Assembly (NCBI GenBank): GCA_046349875.1
Contig: JAXMBN010000054.1
Location: forward strand, 1 to 32,443
Length of the DNA stretch: 32,443 nt
Direction: 5' to 3'
Source: JAXMBN01 sp046349875
Lineage (GTDB): Bacteria; Planctomycetota; Planctomycetia; Pirellulales; Pirellulaceae
The notes below the pieces were generated by a model. It saw nothing but the letters and a program-made list of their open reading frames with translations. It did not search any database and had not been told where the DNA came from. Each line of letters begins with the position of its first letter. The first letter of the stretch is position 1. Positions 1 through 7,110 of this stretch are shown piece by piece. Position numbers and translations under genes: made by a program.

Positions 1-1
1 G

Positions 2-517
2 CACTTGACCAGCACCGAAGGAAATCGCTCGACCGTTGGCAAGCGACAAAGAAAAGCACGGGAAAAAGCCCAGGCCGCTCGGGAAGAAGCCAAGCTCCCC
101 AAAATCGATCACGCCAAAATGCAAGGACGACTCTCCGAACAAATCGATCAAGCGATTCACGAAGGGAACTTTGATCTTGCGGTTCAGCTTCAATCCCGCA
201 TTGCGATCAACAATCCCGGCATGACCTGGAATCAGCCCCAGCTTTTCAAAGTCATTCAAGGCTATCTCAAAGACTCTCAATATGAAAAAGCTCTACCCTT
301 GATGGAAACGCATATCGACCTATTCGATACCCATCGCTTCGCCATGCAATCGAAGCTGATCAAGATCTGGCTTCACCAGCAGCGTCCTCGCCATGCGATG
401 CGCTACATGCAAGGATTCAATCCTGCGTTTCTTTCCGAGACAGAAAGAGCCGAGCTTCAAAAGCTGGCAGCCTTTGCGAAACAGCAAATCCAAAAAGGTG
501 TTCTCGAGTTAGAGTAA
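2..517 (+). CDS. C-terminal part of an unrecognised TPR-like protein (5' end outside window)
   Basis: The frame is open to the left window edge, so the TTG at 5 is probably internal and this is the C-terminus of a longer protein. The visible part begins with a highly charged Lys/Arg/Glu/Ala helix (about residues 10-30, likely coiled coil). Helical pairs follow that resemble tetratricopeptide repeats: the segment with AIHEGNFDLAVQLQSRI and the segment with YLKDSQYEKALPLMETHI have the TPR-like spacing of small and aromatic residues. No catalytic motif is visible. TPR-like tails normally serve as protein-binding modules, which is an inference here. I do not recognise the family. It is followed by a short gap and the convergent GNAT gene. 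Confidence 0.6.
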   Translation, partial: HLTSTEGNRSTVGKRQRKAREKAQAAREEAKLPKIDHAKMQGRLSEQIDQAIHEGNFDLAVQLQSRIAINNPGMTWNQPQLFKVIQGYLKDSQYEKALPLMETHIDLFDTHRFAMQSKLIKIWLHQQRPRHAMRYMQGFNPAFLSETERAELQKLAAFAKQQIQKGVLELE

Positions 518-588
518 TGCTCGAGGGACATAGCTTCGGCGTATGATTCTCTTGCCAACACCGTCAATAATAAAGCGTGCGAAGATTC

Positions 589-1122
589 TCACGGCGGCGA
601 ATGGGGTGGTTCACACAAACGTTTCCCAACCAACACAACATCCTTCTCGATTCCTTCGAGTCTCGCAACGCGCGGCATATAGCCCCACGTTTCGAATCCC
701 ATCTTCTTGAAGAGCCCAATACTGGCTTCGTTGCTCGCAAAAATGGTTGCGGTGAGCGTTTCGATACCTAGTGAAGGGGCTCGTTCTATCGCCTTTTGCA
801 AAAGGAATGTCCCCAGACCTTTACCTTGGTAATCGGGATGGAGATAGACCGCCAAATCTGCCGTTATGAAATAGCCAGGTCGCTCATTCATGAAATGAAA
901 GAATGCCAAATAGCCAATCGGTCCAAAGGCCGAGCGATCGCTATCTTCAGCAACCCAGAATGGACGATGATCCCGAGTATGTTCGCGAAACGAGGACCGG
1001 CGAGCCTCAACGGATGTGGGATTTAGGTCACAACTGCATGTGCGAGATGCAACGGCATGATTGTAGATTTCCACGATGCGAGGGAGATCAGTCTCCTCCG
1101 CGTCCCGAATGGTAAAGTTCAT
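589..1122 (-). CDS. GNAT N-acetyltransferase, phosphinothricin-acetyltransferase-like
   Basis: This 177-residue protein spans a whole GNAT fold. The start MNFTIRDAEETDLPRI is the usual first beta strand and helix. The acetyl-CoA pyrophosphate loop is seen as YQGKGLG near residues 98-104, and the following ATIFASNEASIGLFKKMGFE segment is typical of the PAT/Bar and MnaT branch, as is the Trp-Gly after GFE. Members transfer an acetyl group from acetyl-CoA to the amine of small substrates such as phosphinothricin, methionine sulfone or other amino-acid analogues. The real substrate here cannot be read from sequence. It lies downstream of the small membrane protein gene on the same strand with a 47-base gap, so the two may be co-transcribed. 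Confidence 0.88.
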   Translation of the reverse strand: MNFTIRDAEETDLPRIVEIYNHAVASRTCSCDLNPTSVEARRSSFREHTRDHRPFWVAEDSDRSAFGPIGYLAFFHFMNERPGYFITADLAVYLHPDYQGKGLGTFLLQKAIERAPSLGIETLTATIFASNEASIGLFKKMGFETWGYMPRVARLEGIEKDVVLVGKRLCEPPHSPP

Positions 1123-1169
1123 CCTGTTCGTCTCTTCAAAACGAAAAACGAGCCCATTTCAAACCAAGC

Positions 1170-1520
1170 TCAGTCATGCTTTCCACGAAAATGTCGCGTG
1201 GCCCGATAGAACATGAGGAAGATCCCACTAGTGAAGACTCCGAACACCAAGCCAGCGAACATACCAACCAGCCCACCGCCATACCAAGGCAGATTCCAAC
1301 GTGGATTGATCGCAGCCAAGAGGGCTCCTAACGCAGCTAAGAGCACTACGGAACTTGCGACAAAAACGGCCTGGAATCGATTGTCACTCCACCGAACATT
1401 CACCCCCGTCACGGTATCGGTCACCACGTTATAAGCGGCCTGGCCCGAGCTCACAGGGGTAGGCGATTCCGTAACCGCATCGGTTGATTCACTCGGAGCG
1501 CGAAATGGATTTTCTGGCAT
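1170..1520 (-). CDS. small two-helix membrane protein, function unknown
   Basis: The 116-residue product begins MPENPFRAPSES; a Pro/Ser-rich cytoplasmic leader with the NPFRAP motif is common in planctomycete small membrane proteins. Two strongly hydrophobic segments follow, about residues 50-70 (AVFVASSVVLLAALGALLAAI) and 80-104 (GGGLVGMFAGLVFGVFTSGIFLMFY), then a short basic tail. No catalytic or binding motif is visible and I do not recognise a named family. It is the first gene of a possible two-gene minus-strand unit with the GNAT acetyltransferase. Confidence 0.6.
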   Translation of the reverse strand: MPENPFRAPSESTDAVTESPTPVSSGQAAYNVVTDTVTGVNVRWSDNRFQAVFVASSVVLLAALGALLAAINPRWNLPWYGGGLVGMFAGLVFGVFTSGIFLMFYRATRHFRGKHD

Positions 1521-1689
1521 CGATTTCCTTCCTCAAGAGTATGCTAGTGCGTCGCAAGTATTGTAATGCATCGCATGAGTGCGCTGAACCATTTGCTTGA
1601 TCTTTAGAATAGATTCCAAGAAACTAGTTTTGTGTCCAAGCGATAGACCAAAGCGATTCATGAACGGCAACCTTCTCCACCCGATCCCA

Positions 1690-2109
1690 ATGAAAAAACA
1701 TCAATTCGGTTTAAAACAGATTATTGTGCTGGTGGTTCTCTTTGCGGTAGCGAGCGCTGTTTGGCGCAAGGTCCTCGGCCCAAGCGATGAAGATCGACTA
1801 CAACGGACATTTGTAAACGCGGTAATGCAACGCAATGTAAAGGGCGCCGAGAAAGCAATTGCCAACGGAGCAGATATGAATCTTGTTGGTTCGTCTCCAC
1901 TTTCGATTGCCGTCCGAAACAAGGATTGGCCCATGGTGGACATGCTGTTGTCTAAGGGCGCAATTCCTTTGCTGGCCAAAGACAACGTGCTTGCGTCAGG
2001 AGATCTTACGCTACTCAACAAATTCGTTCAGTATGGCCTTGTTCTCGACTGGAACGATGCCAGTCAGGCTTTCCAAGATCGCGCTTCTCCAAACTCGATT
2101 TTATCCTAG
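1690..2109 (+). CDS. ankyrin-repeat membrane protein, N-terminal part (frameshifted)
   Basis: The most likely start is the ATG at 1690 (MKKHQFGLKQIIVLVVLF), because it places a signal anchor at the very N-terminus; the frame is open back to 1597. After the hydrophobic segment the product reads as ankyrin repeats: AVMQRNVKGAEKAIANGADMN, then SPLSIAVRNKDWPMVDMLLSKGA. The frame ends at a stop at 2107, but coding resemblance continues in the next frame (SKLDFILANIDPQ, reading into the ORF that starts at 2160). One extra T in the TT at 2085-2086 would join the two parts into one protein of about 440 residues. Ankyrin repeats bind other proteins; the partner is unknown. The fold would face the periplasm or exterior if the anchor is read correctly. 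Confidence 0.65.
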   Translation: MKKHQFGLKQIIVLVVLFAVASAVWRKVLGPSDEDRLQRTFVNAVMQRNVKGAEKAIANGADMNLVGSSPLSIAVRNKDWPMVDMLLSKGAIPLLAKDNVLASGDLTLLNKFVQYGLVLDWNDASQAFQDRASPNSILS

Positions 2110-3008
2110 CGAATATCGATCCCCAAAAGCTCGCACCGCTCCAAACCAAAACCATCGACATGACCACCGGCGAAGAGCGTGTCGTGAACGTCATCTCCCC
2201 TCGCGACAAGCTACTTTGTATGGTCGTCGTTCTGCCTCCTGAGACGAGCATTCCCATCTTAGAAAAAATTCTGAAACGATCTCCAGAGCCAAGCACGGTG
2301 CCCCTTGAATGCGCTGATCTCGATGGCAACCGAGAAGTCATCGAGTACCTTGTGTCACTCGGTTTTCGCTACGGGCTCCCCGAGATGATCGCTCTAGGGA
2401 AGATCGAAGAAGTTCGCAACGTCATTCAACAAGATCCTGAGTCGGTACGTCAGATGGAGATCCATGGTCCAGGTACTCATCCCATACCGGTTCTCGCCAT
2501 CTCCTTGAAGCGGGGGTATCACGAAATCAGTCAACTACTGCTTGACGCAAACGCGAAGCTGGAGGGCTTTGGATACGATCAAGACCTGTTGATGTGGCTT
2601 GCAGCGGCACAGCCCAATGAGCATATTCTGAACCAACTATTGAATCGTAGTGAGGGCTGGTACGACCCTAAACGCTATGAAGGTGACTCTCCCTTGCAGC
2701 ATCTTCTTCGACATAGCGAAGGGGAGTTGGAGTGCGTTCGCAAATTTCTGAGACACGGTTTGAGCTCACTGAAAGATGGCCCGCTTGAAGTGAAATACGC
2801 GCTCGAGGCATTGGTACGCTGCAACGAAGAGCAGTATCCTCGTCAGATCGAGATCGTGCGAGCCTTGGTTGAAGCTCGCGATCCCAGCCTTGAATCCTTT
2901 AAGTTCCATTCCTTTGTCGATCGGCCATTGGAGACATTAGGCTACCGGAGTCTCGAGCAATTCCTTGGAGATCCGCCAACGTTCCGCAGCGTGTCGGTCG
3001 CAAAGTAG
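2085..3008 (+). CDS. ankyrin-repeat membrane protein, C-terminal part (continues the previous ORF after a frameshift)
   Basis: The first ATG in this frame is at 2160 (MTTGEERVVNV), but coding-like sequence reads upstream of it without a stop to about 2085, where it meets the preceding ankyrin frame. Ankyrin-type helix pairs are visible: PVLAISLKRGYHEISQLLLD ending in ANAKLE, then DSPLQHLLRHSEGELECVRK followed by FLRHGL, and YPRQIEIVRALVEARDP. No enzymatic motif is seen. I treat this and the 1690-2109 ORF as one gene carrying a one-base deletion. The alternative, two separate genes, is less likely because the second would lack both an anchor and a sensible start. Confidence 0.65.
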   Translation, partial: FSKLDFILANIDPQKLAPLQTKTIDMTTGEERVVNVISPRDKLLCMVVVLPPETSIPILEKILKRSPEPSTVPLECADLDGNREVIEYLVSLGFRYGLPEMIALGKIEEVRNVIQQDPESVRQMEIHGPGTHPIPVLAISLKRGYHEISQLLLDANAKLEGFGYDQDLLMWLAAAQPNEHILNQLLNRSEGWYDPKRYEGDSPLQHLLRHSEGELECVRKFLRHGLSSLKDGPLEVKYALEALVRCNEEQYPRQIEIVRALVEARDPSLESFKFHSFVDRPLETLGYRSLEQFLGDPPTFRSVSVAK

Positions 3009-3086
3009 GCTGCAAGCGTTGCAATTTCATTCCAAGCCGATCCTGTGGCCAGCGTGCATCGGACTCATCGCGAGAACGCGCAAGAA

Positions 3087-3989
3087 TCACTTTTCGAACA
3101 TCGATTCCCATTCTTCGACGGTTCGAGGCCAATCGTCTTTGAGCAATCGCGAAAGAGATCGGTCGGCCAAGACATTGCCATCGGTCTGGCATCCAGGGCA
3201 ATAGTTGCATTCGTTTTCGGAATAGCAGATGCGCTGCACAGGGGCTCCGCAAACAGGGCAGGGCTGACCAAACTTTCCGTGCACGGCCATCTCTTCGCGA
3301 AAGGCAGTCACCTTTTCTGGAAATCGAGACTTGGTGGCTTCACTGCGCAGCCTTTCGGTCCACAGAAGCAGTACGGAACGCGCGGCCTGATGAAGTCGCT
3401 CCCATTCTTCGGCTTTCAACTGGGACGTGCGACGAAAGGGAGACAGTTGAGCGGCGTGCAAGATCTCATCGCTGTAGGCGTTGCCAATCCCATCCAAGAT
3501 GCGAGGATTGGTCAGCGCCCGCTTCAAGGTATGGTTCCCTTCTTGGAGTCGTTGCGTGAATGCCTCCAAGGTCGAATGCAGGACATCCAATCCACCAGGA
3601 TCCATCGCTTCGACCTCCGCAAGGCTCCCAACGATCCATAGTCCCGCTCGCTTTTTGCTGCTCGCTTCGGTGAGCATCATCGTTCCGTCGGCAATTTGAA
3701 TTGCCAAGAGATCGTTTTTTCCTTTGGGGTGTTTCAAGGTCGACGACCAGTGAAATCGGCCAGCGATCATCAAATGGAAAACGAGAAACCGTTCGTTTTC
3801 CAGATGCCAGACGATCCGTTTTCCTCGCCGCGAAAAGGCAAGAATTTGCGTTCCTTCAATTTCCTCAATGGTTGGCGAAAAGGTCCGCAAAACAAATGGG
3901 CTGCGCACCACAATGCGGTCGATCACGCTTCCTTGTAGGAGCTTCGTCAGTGCTTCGGTATAGACGATGACGTCTGGTAATTCTGGCAC
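3087..3989 (-). CDS. formamidopyrimidine-DNA glycosylase / endonuclease VIII family (Fpg/Nei)
   Basis: Base-excision repair enzyme that removes oxidised bases and nicks the abasic site. The N-terminus MPELPDV carries the catalytic Pro2 (Schiff-base nucleophile) and Glu3; Lys57 lies in SRRGKRIVW. The helix-two-turn-helix region contains LDGIGNAYSDEILHAA, with the conserved Asn that contacts DNA. The C-terminal zinc finger starts CPVCGAPVQRI and ends NYCPGCQT, giving the C-x2-C / C-x2-C arrangement. About 30 residues follow the finger. At 300 residues the length is slightly above a typical Fpg. The fifth-position change PELPD for PELPE, and the C-terminal tail, suggest a planctomycete subfamily rather than classic MutM. 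I therefore leave the symbol empty, since Fpg and Nei substrate choice cannot be read here. Confidence 0.93.
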   Translation of the reverse strand: MPELPDVIVYTEALTKLLQGSVIDRIVVRSPFVLRTFSPTIEEIEGTQILAFSRRGKRIVWHLENERFLVFHLMIAGRFHWSSTLKHPKGKNDLLAIQIADGTMMLTEASSKKRAGLWIVGSLAEVEAMDPGGLDVLHSTLEAFTQRLQEGNHTLKRALTNPRILDGIGNAYSDEILHAAQLSPFRRTSQLKAEEWERLHQAARSVLLLWTERLRSEATKSRFPEKVTAFREEMAVHGKFGQPCPVCGAPVQRICYSENECNYCPGCQTDGNVLADRSLSRLLKDDWPRTVEEWESMFEK

Positions 3990-4163
3990 AGTGGGGAACC
4001 GCTAGGGAAGAATGCGTCTACAATAGGAATTCGCCGGCATCGCGACTAGGAAAACCATTTCAAAATCGAGTGTTACGAGATCCATGGAGGGATGTCGTCG
4101 CGATTTGCAAGTGTTGCCGTCGTTGCCACACTTCGCCTCATCCATCGAATTCAATCGTCCTCC

Positions 4164-5444
4164 ATGGAAACCAATTCAAGACTATTCTATTCGCATCCGA
4201 AAGCATTCGCCACAATTGTAGGACTCGCTTTGCTGTTCCTTGTATTGCGAGTCCCCGTGATGTATTTGCAACCTGGTGGACAAGACGAAGATTGTTACTC
4301 GGTCCCGGGTTGGACCATTCTACAAACGGGTTTGCCTCAGCTACCTCACGTGCCAGCTCGCAATCCAGAGTCGGTGTACTATGGAGCCGACAAAGTGCTC
4401 TATAGTGAACCACCACTCTACTTTTATCTGCAGGCTTTGTTCTATGCCTTGCTTCCCGATAGTTATGGGACCGCTCGATTGTCAGCGGCCTGTAGTGGGC
4501 TCTTGGCAGCGATCATGATGGTCCGCATCGGACTTCGCACGCAACTTTCGGTGCAGGCGTGCGTTTGGGCGTTCGGACTCTTGATCTTTTCGCGGTGGTT
4601 CTATTTTCCGGCCACCAGTGCTCGACCTGATATTCTCTGCACGGCTCTAGGCCTGATCGCAATCGATTGCATGATCTCTTGGCAGAAGAATCCTCAGCGT
4701 CGCTGGTTGGTGGCATCGGGAGTCGCTATCGGATTCGGCGGACTTACTCACCCCTTTGCTTTGGTCTATGCAGCTCAACTTGCTGTTTGGACGCTCGCTC
4801 GCAGTCGTGGCTGGGCTCGCATCGGTAACCCTCTCCTTTTGGCCGCGATTTCGATTCTCATTGCTGCCCTTTGGGTCCCTCTGATTCTGCTGGACACAGA
4901 CTCCTTTCTCATTCAGTTTCGCAATCAGTTCTTAGGAGATCATGGGGAACCATTGTCTACTCGCTTCTTATTCCCATGGAAGTCGATTGATTACCATTGG
5001 TTTTCTCCTGTGGGAATGATCTCGCATCTCGGCTGGTGGCAGTCGGCCATCGCTCTGATCCCACTCATCGTCTACACCATTCGCGGCAGTCTTCAACGTC
5101 AAGCTTGGGTTCCATTGGCGTGGATGGCTTTAAGCTCGCTGTACATCATGAGTTGTTTGGTAGGCCCTCATCATCCTGTTTTGGGTTATTGGTCGTATAC
5201 CGCTTGCCTTGCATTCCTATTCAGTGGTCAAGCTATCGACGATACGATCGCATGGATTAGCCGATCGCTTTCCTGGAAGAGCCAAGGCCGCGCCCTCGTT
5301 ACCGCCTGCATGATCGTCTTGGTGACGCTCTCCTATATTCCCGGTGCCGGTCTACGCACTTTGATTGCGCATTTACAGCATCGCGGCAGCATTCGAATAC
5401 GATGTATCGAAGTTCAATCGCATGTTGACCGAGCAGATTCCTGA
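4164..5444 (+). CDS. GT39-type dolichyl-phosphate-mannose/lipid-linked sugar glycosyltransferase, main part (frameshifted)
   Basis: Polytopic membrane protein with about nine to ten hydrophobic helices. The first periplasmic loop contains GGQDEDCYSVPGWTI, the acidic pair expected in GT39/ArnT-like enzymes, followed by SEPPLYFYLQALFYALL. ARPDILCTALGLIAIDCM marks another conserved loop and helix. These enzymes transfer a sugar from a polyprenyl-phosphate donor on the outer face of the membrane. The frame is open from the ATG at 4092; I prefer the ATG at 4164 (METNSRLFYSH) because it lies just ahead of the first helix, but the GGAGG at 4086-4090 is too close to 4092 to decide. The C-terminus after about 5385 (RIRCIEVQSHVDRADS) does not look native; the real one continues in another frame to 5724. 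Confidence 0.75.
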   Translation: METNSRLFYSHPKAFATIVGLALLFLVLRVPVMYLQPGGQDEDCYSVPGWTILQTGLPQLPHVPARNPESVYYGADKVLYSEPPLYFYLQALFYALLPDSYGTARLSAACSGLLAAIMMVRIGLRTQLSVQACVWAFGLLIFSRWFYFPATSARPDILCTALGLIAIDCMISWQKNPQRRWLVASGVAIGFGGLTHPFALVYAAQLAVWTLARSRGWARIGNPLLLAAISILIAALWVPLILLDTDSFLIQFRNQFLGDHGEPLSTRFLFPWKSIDYHWFSPVGMISHLGWWQSAIALIPLIVYTIRGSLQRQAWVPLAWMALSSLYIMSCLVGPHHPVLGYWSYTACLAFLFSGQAIDDTIAWISRSLSWKSQGRALVTACMIVLVTLSYIPGAGLRTLIAHLQHRGSIRIRCIEVQSHVDRADS

Positions 5445-5724
5445 GGATGCAATCGTTGCGGTCGACACGCAATTGTTGCTCGAGTTTGTCCTCGCCAAGA
5501 AAAAGACATTGATCGCGACGACCTTGCCGATGTATTTCCGGTTGGATCAAGTCGAATATGATTACGTCTTCATAAGCCGTTTTGGCATCGATACGCAGCT
5601 TGCTTCGCGATTACCCGTGGAACTCGTCCAGACCTTTGGCAATCGCGAGGATCGCTTCGCATGCTACGCCGAACTCTATCGACGTAAGAAAGACACGGCT
5701 TCGCCTACGCTCGCGTCGCCTTAG
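5365..5724 (+). CDS. GT39 glycosyltransferase, C-terminal soluble part (frame continuation)
   Basis: This frame has only a TTG start inside the preceding ORF and is best read as that gene's C-terminus after a +1 frameshift near 5380-5395. It encodes a soluble tail (FEYDVSKFNRMLTEQIPEDA, then VAVDTQLLLEFVLAKKKTLI) like the periplasmic domain that follows the last helix in many GT39-like proteins. Joined, the protein would be about 520-540 residues, a normal length for the family. Its end overlaps the end of the convergent GT2 gene by 20 bases. Confidence 0.6.
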   Translation: MRIYSIAAAFEYDVSKFNRMLTEQIPEDAIVAVDTQLLLEFVLAKKKTLIATTLPMYFRLDQVEYDYVFISRFGIDTQLASRLPVELVQTFGNREDRFACYAELYRRKKDTASPTLASP

Positions 5725-6466
5725 CAAAAAGTGGCGATCGATAAATTCCAAGCTTGCGTAGCCAGAAAACGACGAGCACCCATAGCGTGAGTATGCCGTA
5801 CCGCGTGCTTCGACGAAAGTTGATACTCGATGCTTCATCAAAGTACCTCGACGGCACAGGAATATCGCCGAGCTTAAAATCGAACCAAACAGCTTGCGCT
5901 AAGAACTGCGAATCAAACACAAAATCGTTGGAGTTCTTTTCCCAAGGAATGGTTTCCAGAACTTCCCGTCGATACGCGCGAAAACCGCTATGGAAGTCGC
6001 CCAGGTTCTGCCCCAAGCAAATATTCTCAACCAAGGTCAGAAAACGATTGGCGATATACTTGTAGATGGGCATGCCACCCGATGTGGCCTCACGACGTGT
6101 CCGAATGCGCGAACCGAGAATGCAATCGCAAATCCCTAACCGCAAGATCTCCACCGCTACGGGAGTCACTCGGCTATCGTATTGATAGTCGGGATGGATC
6201 ATCACCACCACGTCGGCGCCTGCATCGAGCGCCAGGCGATAACAGGTTTTCTGATTTCCACCATATCCGAGATTCTTTTCGTGGCGAACGACCGTCAATC
6301 CCAGCTTGGTTGCAAGTTCGACGGTGTTGTCTTTACTGCAATCGTCGACCAAGATAATCTCATCGACCGATCCTTCGGGAATATCATTGAGAGTCCGTTC
6401 TAAAGTGGCAGCCGCATTGTAGGCAGGCATCACCACGACGACTTTGCAGGAAGGATCCGATTTCAT
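5705..6466 (-). CDS. family 2 glycosyltransferase (dolichol-phosphate-mannose-synthase-like)
   Basis: The start chosen at 6466 (MKSDPSCKVVVVMPAYNAAA) puts the first Rossmann strand at the N-terminus; the frame stays open to 6613 with further ATGs. Visible GT2 motifs are VVMPAYNAAATLERTL, EIILVDDCSKDNT, the donor-binding region MIHPDYQYD in place of the usual DxD, and the acceptor-side GDFHSGFRAYRREVL. A single hydrophobic helix lies near the C-terminus (LTLWVLVVFWLRKLG). DPM1-like enzymes load a sugar from a nucleotide donor onto a polyprenyl phosphate. This pairs well with the adjacent convergent GT39 gene, whose family uses such lipid-linked donors. That functional link is an inference from adjacency. 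Confidence 0.88.
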   Translation of the reverse strand: MKSDPSCKVVVVMPAYNAAATLERTLNDIPEGSVDEIILVDDCSKDNTVELATKLGLTVVRHEKNLGYGGNQKTCYRLALDAGADVVVMIHPDYQYDSRVTPVAVEILRLGICDCILGSRIRTRREATSGGMPIYKYIANRFLTLVENICLGQNLGDFHSGFRAYRREVLETIPWEKNSNDFVFDSQFLAQAVWFDFKLGDIPVPSRYFDEASSINFRRSTRYGILTLWVLVVFWLRKLGIYRSPLFAKATRA

Positions 6467-6616
6467 CGGTCGCTCGACGTAAGACAAGAGTGGGAACACG
6501 GAAAATAAGAAAGGCCAAGGTCGAATACGAAGCGAATCCACGTCGTTCATCGACACAGCCTTTGGAACGTTGTCAGATCGTACTCTATTTCGCCAATTTT
6601 GGGTAATCAACATCGT

Positions 6617-7054
6617 ATGATTCTTCGAATGACTACATGGCTATTGCGGATCATGGCCGTTTCGATTTGTCTGGCGTTTTTCCCAATCTTTTTCCCGCTC
6701 GCCTGGATGCATTCGCTTCACCAAACGCTCGGCTTAGGGGAAGCCCCTCGCGAACCCATTTTTGAATACCTGGCGAGATCTCTTTCCGCCATGTACTTTG
6801 CCCACGGTATTCTGATCTTTGTTGTTTCGACCGATGTCCGGCGATACTGGCCTTTCGTGCTGGTGTTAGGATGCCTGAACCTGTTTTTGGGAGGCATCTT
6901 TTGGATCACGGATTGGATGGCCCCCATGCCCTCGGCATGGATGTGGATGGAAGGACCGCCCATCGCTTGCGTTGGAGCCTTGCTCATTTACCTGCATCAG
7001 AAAGGTAAATCGCAATTCGATGCGGCTACCTTTCCGCATCGTGCTGAAGCGTAA
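6617..7054 (+). CDS. small four-helix membrane protein, function unknown
   Basis: The ATG at 6617 (MILRMTTWLLRIMAV) is preferred over the TTG at 6599 because it places the first helix at the start. Four hydrophobic segments are visible: around residues 5-27, 58-74 (SAMYFAHGILIFVVS), 80-100 (WPFVLVLGCLNLFLGGIFWI) and 113-130 (GPPIACVGALLIYL). A conserved-looking loop holds FEYLARSLSAMY. No catalytic residues are seen and I can assign no function. The gene is divergent from the GT2 gene, with about 150 bases between the two preferred starts, so the promoters must lie in that stretch. Confidence 0.65.
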   Translation: MILRMTTWLLRIMAVSICLAFFPIFFPLAWMHSLHQTLGLGEAPREPIFEYLARSLSAMYFAHGILIFVVSTDVRRYWPFVLVLGCLNLFLGGIFWITDWMAPMPSAWMWMEGPPIACVGALLIYLHQKGKSQFDAATFPHRAEA

Positions 7055-7110
7055 AACGTTTCGTTAACTCATTTCAAAAAAGAATCTCTATCACGATAGA
7101 CGTTGAAATC

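Noticed and set aside
2068..2095. Programmed -1 frameshifting as the explanation of the ankyrin gene break
   Set aside because: No X-XXY-YYZ slippery heptamer in the right frame and no obvious downstream stem; a one-base deletion in a T run is simpler.
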